NCBI GenBank assembly: GCA_045538895.1
Contig: JAZQEH010000028.1
Location: 1-64,000, forward strand
Source: UMGS902 sp045538895
GTDB taxonomy: Bacteria; Bacillota; Clostridia; Oscillospirales; CAG-272
Length of the DNA stretch: 64,000 bases
Reading direction: 5' to 3'
Shown here: one piece after another, positions 62,101-64,000 of the stretch
Layout of the letters: every line of letters starts with the position of its first letter
How positions within the stretch are numbered: the stretch's first letter is position 1
Program-made: the position numbers and the translations under genes
The notes under the pieces: generated by a model
Seen by the model: only the letters and a program-made list of their open reading frames with translations
Told to the model about the DNA's origin: nothing
The model's database searches: none

Positions 62101-62792
62101 AGTGTACCGATTTCAGCATTGCCGCCGATATGGATGTTTGCAGTACCTGTAAACGTGCCCTCAAACTCACGGTTAAAAGCAACGATGTAATACTTGCTAC
62201 CAGAAAGAACAGTGATATTTATGTCCTTGTCATCGAAAAGCGGAGGATTGTTAACGCTGTTCTGATAACCGCCGATAATAGCGATACTTGTCTTTACCTT
62301 GCTGCCGGTAAGACCTTCACCGGTAATGGTAATGCCCTCGCCCATAGTAAGAGGATTGTGATTTGCTACAACAAGCCATCTTTTGCCCGTTGCATTGAGA
62401 TTGATGTTTTCAAAGGTGGTAGGACCGTTACAAACAAAGTGACCGGATGCACCGATATTGATGCAGGCGCCTGCGGTCTGGCGGTAGTCAACACCGTCGA
62501 AAACGCTGGTAATTGTAACAGCACCCTTATAAGCTTCACCGTAGTTGTACATCTTTGTAAGGTCGGTAGGACCGCAAACTACGATAGTACCGCCCTCGCT
62601 AAGGTCAAGCGCCTCAAACGCATCCTGCCACGTGCCTACAGGATCGTCGGCTCTTGCACCGCTACCGTACGCACCACCGCTAAGGTAAACCTCAGAATAG
62701 TACTCTGCGGCGTTTGCTACGCTTGCAAATGCAAAAAGCATAAGCACAGTAACCGTTAAGCATGTAAGGATCTTAAAGAACTGTTTTTTCAT
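59127..62792 (-). CDS. SLH-anchored surface protein with solenoid domain and ADP-ribosylglycohydrolase-like domain
   Basis: 1221 residues. Signal peptide 1-28 (ANAAEYY). Solenoid domain 30 to about 320 of the same type as in the 21.7 kb protein (YLSGGAYGSGARADDPVGTW; VTITSVFDGVDYRQ; NPLTMGEGITI). Three SLH segments about 345-545 (FTDVPAWASNYIGYAYANGI) for wall anchoring. About 600-945 resembles ADP-ribosylglycohydrolases: WTDDDYSID near 641 for the first metal site, INGPIMTLALLY, and GHGGESAAASALG near 862 where the family has a second Asp pair, missing here. Then a carbohydrate-binding-like beta domain about 985-1115 and a final beta region. The enzymatic reading is moderate: the fold looks right, the second metal site does not. 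AGAGGAAA site before the ATG. Follows a binding-protein gene by 26 bases. Confidence 0.78.
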   Translation of the reverse strand: MKKQFFKILTCLTVTVLMLFAFASVANAAEYYSEVYLSGGAYGSGARADDPVGTWQDAFEALDLSEGGTIVVCGPTDLTKMYNYGEAYKGAVTITSVFDGVDYRQTAGACINIGASGHFVCNGPTTFENINLNATGKRWLVVANHNPLTMGEGITITGEGLTGSKVKTSIAIIGGYQNSVNNPPLFDDKDINITVLSGSKYYIVAFNREFEGTFTGTANIHIGGNAEIGTLHCTSDGDGSVLGDVNITVTDNAHVNTFYGGTANVTVGAISLTWLSGTFGDIVEWDCRYTPAKKLTFEGETTLVVSEKIERRSNFSSIASIFDNVEKYKEEEEPPVAPAFTKPAISGGYKSAVFLNQLGLLAGKGTNKDGSINFDEEGSLTRAESVVQVIRFLGKEAEVKAGNFPHPFTDVPAWASNYIGYAYANGITSGRSATTFDPNGKVDEAQTLTLLLRAIGYSDKAGEFVWNNPFTLANKIGMTATASAAASFNRGAAFEIFFNTLYSTAKDGNLVATNLINAGVFASDSLDKAASAAFSAVKPQPDMPQLPDETVNPDVPADPTGFNIITKSEYYDKTLSGFMANLVGVLTGYEHVYKNGVPMVALPDEWYAGLLKGPYAEPNENNKHADHLLFNEETKLWEVWTDDDYSIDILNQYVIRDSYAKYGIVTSDAIQNAWVGYNQWDMGGGHRSTGAYGLSAHLGYMPPFTGTAEFGNLYSTIGEPIIENETLGMDAAGMPNVAFDLTAMFSSNVADSDATPWAKYLSAMYAMAYFEKDIPTLIRKAQSMLPADSYEYKLIDECFKLFAKYPDDWRKSVIEADSKLLREHYNRERMSENSINGPIMTLALLYANGGYEETCKIIGLAGHGGESAAASALGIIGVMQGWENLEDNAKPIINEMIYQDGKGVIVNDILPELADKSQYWMHAENLPKRILITDIVKMYQANFEKILVENGGYIMGNNYYIPKYRVYEAKSVIGEDFESGTLGIFTAKGNAAVSKNFYTGKYAAQVNGSASDENSVYTTVNGLTVGAQYKVTAYINASTKTTAHLFAREVGATAYPFVTVNSPDFYVLRTFIFTATAPTMEIGMSVAAGTSEFKYACLDDIVVVRAEEKVESPKVTLSGDSNIITASISGSAKESTGKETYLKVYFANPVARTVDVPMTWNGETYATIPFYKTGDTVYANAVDATYIPIPLKGNATTVTFDIGANALKLISAEIVTITDRW

Positions 62793-62818
62793 ACAATTTC
62801 CTCTTTTCTATGTTTCTT

Positions 62819-64000
62819 TTATTTTATATTATTTGTAAACTGCTCGTTTATCTGAGAAACAAGGTTCTCGGCAGTAAGTCTGTTCTTTTCATACAATACT
62901 GAAAGCGAATTTCCTCTTTCAAGGATATAACCAATCTCGTCCTTGTATCCGCCAACGTTGTAATAAACGCCAACGTCATAGACTCTTGTATCGAAAATCA
63001 AGTCAAGCATTGCGGAGCTTTCTGCATCACGCACATACTTACCCTGAAGTGTTTTTTCGTAATATGCCGCCGTAAGCCCATCCGCACCGTTCTTGGCAAG
63101 CTCCTCTACAACATATCCGCTTCGCTTTACATTATCTACAAGCAAAGGAATACAGAGAAACTGCGAGTGCCATGCACTTACGTAGTGACCGTACTCGTCC
63201 TGATTTGTATCGTATTTCGGAAAAGGAAGAATACCGAAGTTTGTGTCGATTTCACGGAGGAAATCGGTGTATGACAGCATGTGGAAGTAGAAAAGTGCTC
63301 TGTCATTATTGAACATAGCCACACGTTCTTCATTGGAAGCCTGGTCGCCCGAAGCACCGGTAATGTAATTGTACTTCCAGTTGAAAGTATGCGTATCATC
63401 GTCAACGATGTCAAGATATCTCGCATAGAGATTATCGACACGCTCGTTATAAAGTGTGAGTTCTATCTTTCCGTTTTCGTTTACGGTACAAATCTTTTCA
63501 CCTGCCGCCGCAAGAATAGCAAGATTGTTGTCACGTGCAGAAAGAAGACCGAACGTATCGTTTTTATCGTATACACCGTCATTGTTGTTATCGGCACCGA
63601 CCTGCTTTACCATAGAGCCGAACTTTTCAAGCGTCCAGTTGCCGCTCTTTACAAGGTCATACGGATTATCCATGCCGTAATCTTCAATCATCTCTTTATT
63701 GAAGAACAAAGCATGGGTGCTTCTGTTGTCAACAACCGAGATGTCACCGGTAGTGTAATACATCTGGCCGTTGATTGCAAGGTCTGCCGTTGCTTTCTGG
63801 TCCCAGTGTGCCTCTTCAAGATTAATATACGGCACAGAGTTAAGGTCCTGCAAAAAACCGTTCAAAGCAAGCATTGCAACGTCGTATGTACCGATCATTG
63901 CGGCATCGTACGTAGGTGTACCGCTTATCACGTTAGTATAGATCTTCTGAAATCCCGTACCCTGCCCCATTGCGGTGCCAAAGCCGATAAATTCATCGGT
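62819..64000 (-). CDS. Extracellular solute-binding protein (5' part outside window)
   Basis: The frame is open to base 64000 (reading T-D-E-F-I-G-F-G-T-A before an internal Met), so the N-terminus with its signal lies beyond the window. The 393 visible residues have the family 1 binding-protein pattern: DVAMLALNGFLQDLNSV, GQMYYTTGDISVVDNRSTHA, LFFNKEMIEDYGMDNPYDL, WTLEKFGSMVKQVG and NEERVAMFNNDRALFYFHML. It contains a calcium-loop-like ADNNNDGVYDKNDT. It resembles oligosaccharide-binding proteins of CUT1 transporters; permeases would be expected outside the window. Cotranscribed with the SLH protein gene. Confidence 0.85.
   Translation of the reverse strand, partial: TDEFIGFGTAMGQGTGFQKIYTNVISGTPTYDAAMIGTYDVAMLALNGFLQDLNSVPYINLEEAHWDQKATADLAINGQMYYTTGDISVVDNRSTHALFFNKEMIEDYGMDNPYDLVKSGNWTLEKFGSMVKQVGADNNNDGVYDKNDTFGLLSARDNNLAILAAAGEKICTVNENGKIELTLYNERVDNLYARYLDIVDDDTHTFNWKYNYITGASGDQASNEERVAMFNNDRALFYFHMLSYTDFLREIDTNFGILPFPKYDTNQDEYGHYVSAWHSQFLCIPLLVDNVKRSGYVVEELAKNGADGLTAAYYEKTLQGKYVRDAESSAMLDLIFDTRVYDVGVYYNVGGYKDEIGYILERGNSLSVLYEKNRLTAENLVSQINEQFTNNIK

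Overview
The window reads as chromosomal DNA of a low- to mid-GC Gram-positive anaerobe of the class Clostridia, most likely an uncultured gut member of the Oscillospiraceae/Ruminococcaceae type. This is inferred from the Rnf complex, a type I dockerin, SLH domains, class B sortase, a c-di-GMP-I riboswitch, zinc-ribbon membrane proteins, strong AGGAGG ribosome binding sites and Thr/Glu-rich linkers in exported proteins. I see no rRNA, tRNA, CRISPR array, transposase or phage genes.

Layout. 1-4.9 kb: end of a YeiH-type exporter, a SpoU/TrmH RNA methyltransferase, and a translationally coupled pair for intracellular N-acetylhexosamine use (GH20 hexosaminidase and NahK-like kinase). 5-11.5 kb: an operon of zinc-ribbon proteins led by a Mor-like regulator, then an XRE-type regulator with a membrane Ser/Thr kinase. 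11.6-20.3 kb: a flavin-based electron-transfer island on the minus strand, rnfCDGEAB, a NusG-II protein and a Gx transporter, then a lipoprotein with duplicated FMN-binding-like domains and the flavinylating enzyme ApbE. RnfG carries two flavinylation motifs, and two Rex-like palindromes lie at the two control points. 20.4-30.9 kb: a regulator with a periplasmic-binding-protein fold and C-terminal HTH, divergent from a 2320-residue secreted protein (beta-solenoid repeats, SGNH hydrolase, VanY-type D,D-carboxypeptidase, dockerin) and its shorter paralogue. In both, the peptidase sits inside a solenoid unit. 31-33.5 kb: an SPFH/zinc-ribbon protein and thioredoxin reductase.

33.6-39.7 kb: one plus-strand operon with a SARP-type regulator carrying a degenerate GGDEF domain, a transglutaminase lipoprotein, PilC, four small pilin-like membrane proteins and PilT, but no PilB or prepilin peptidase. 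39.8-46.7 kb: a c-di-GMP circuit on the minus strand. HD-GYP phosphodiesterase and PAS-GGDEF cyclase are followed by a small conserved protein, then a c-di-GMP-I riboswitch in the leader of a vWA/SpaA adhesin, then a class B sortase. The enzymes that make and break the signal, the RNA sensor and the surface output therefore lie within 7 kb.

46.8-64 kb: a Thr-rich lipoprotein, a complete CUT1 sugar ABC transporter, a MATE exporter whose promoter touches a 165-bp palindromic MITE-like element, a polar amino-acid ABC transporter with a sensor-like N-terminal extension on the permease, a cytoplasmic GH43, a radical SAM/SPASM protein likely made from a leaderless mRNA, a 1221-residue SLH-anchored protein combining the same solenoid domain with an ADP-ribosylglycohydrolase-like domain, and the 3' part of an extracellular solute-binding protein gene running off the window. 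A second dispersed intergenic repeat occurs twice in inverted orientation (32.4 and 59.0 kb).
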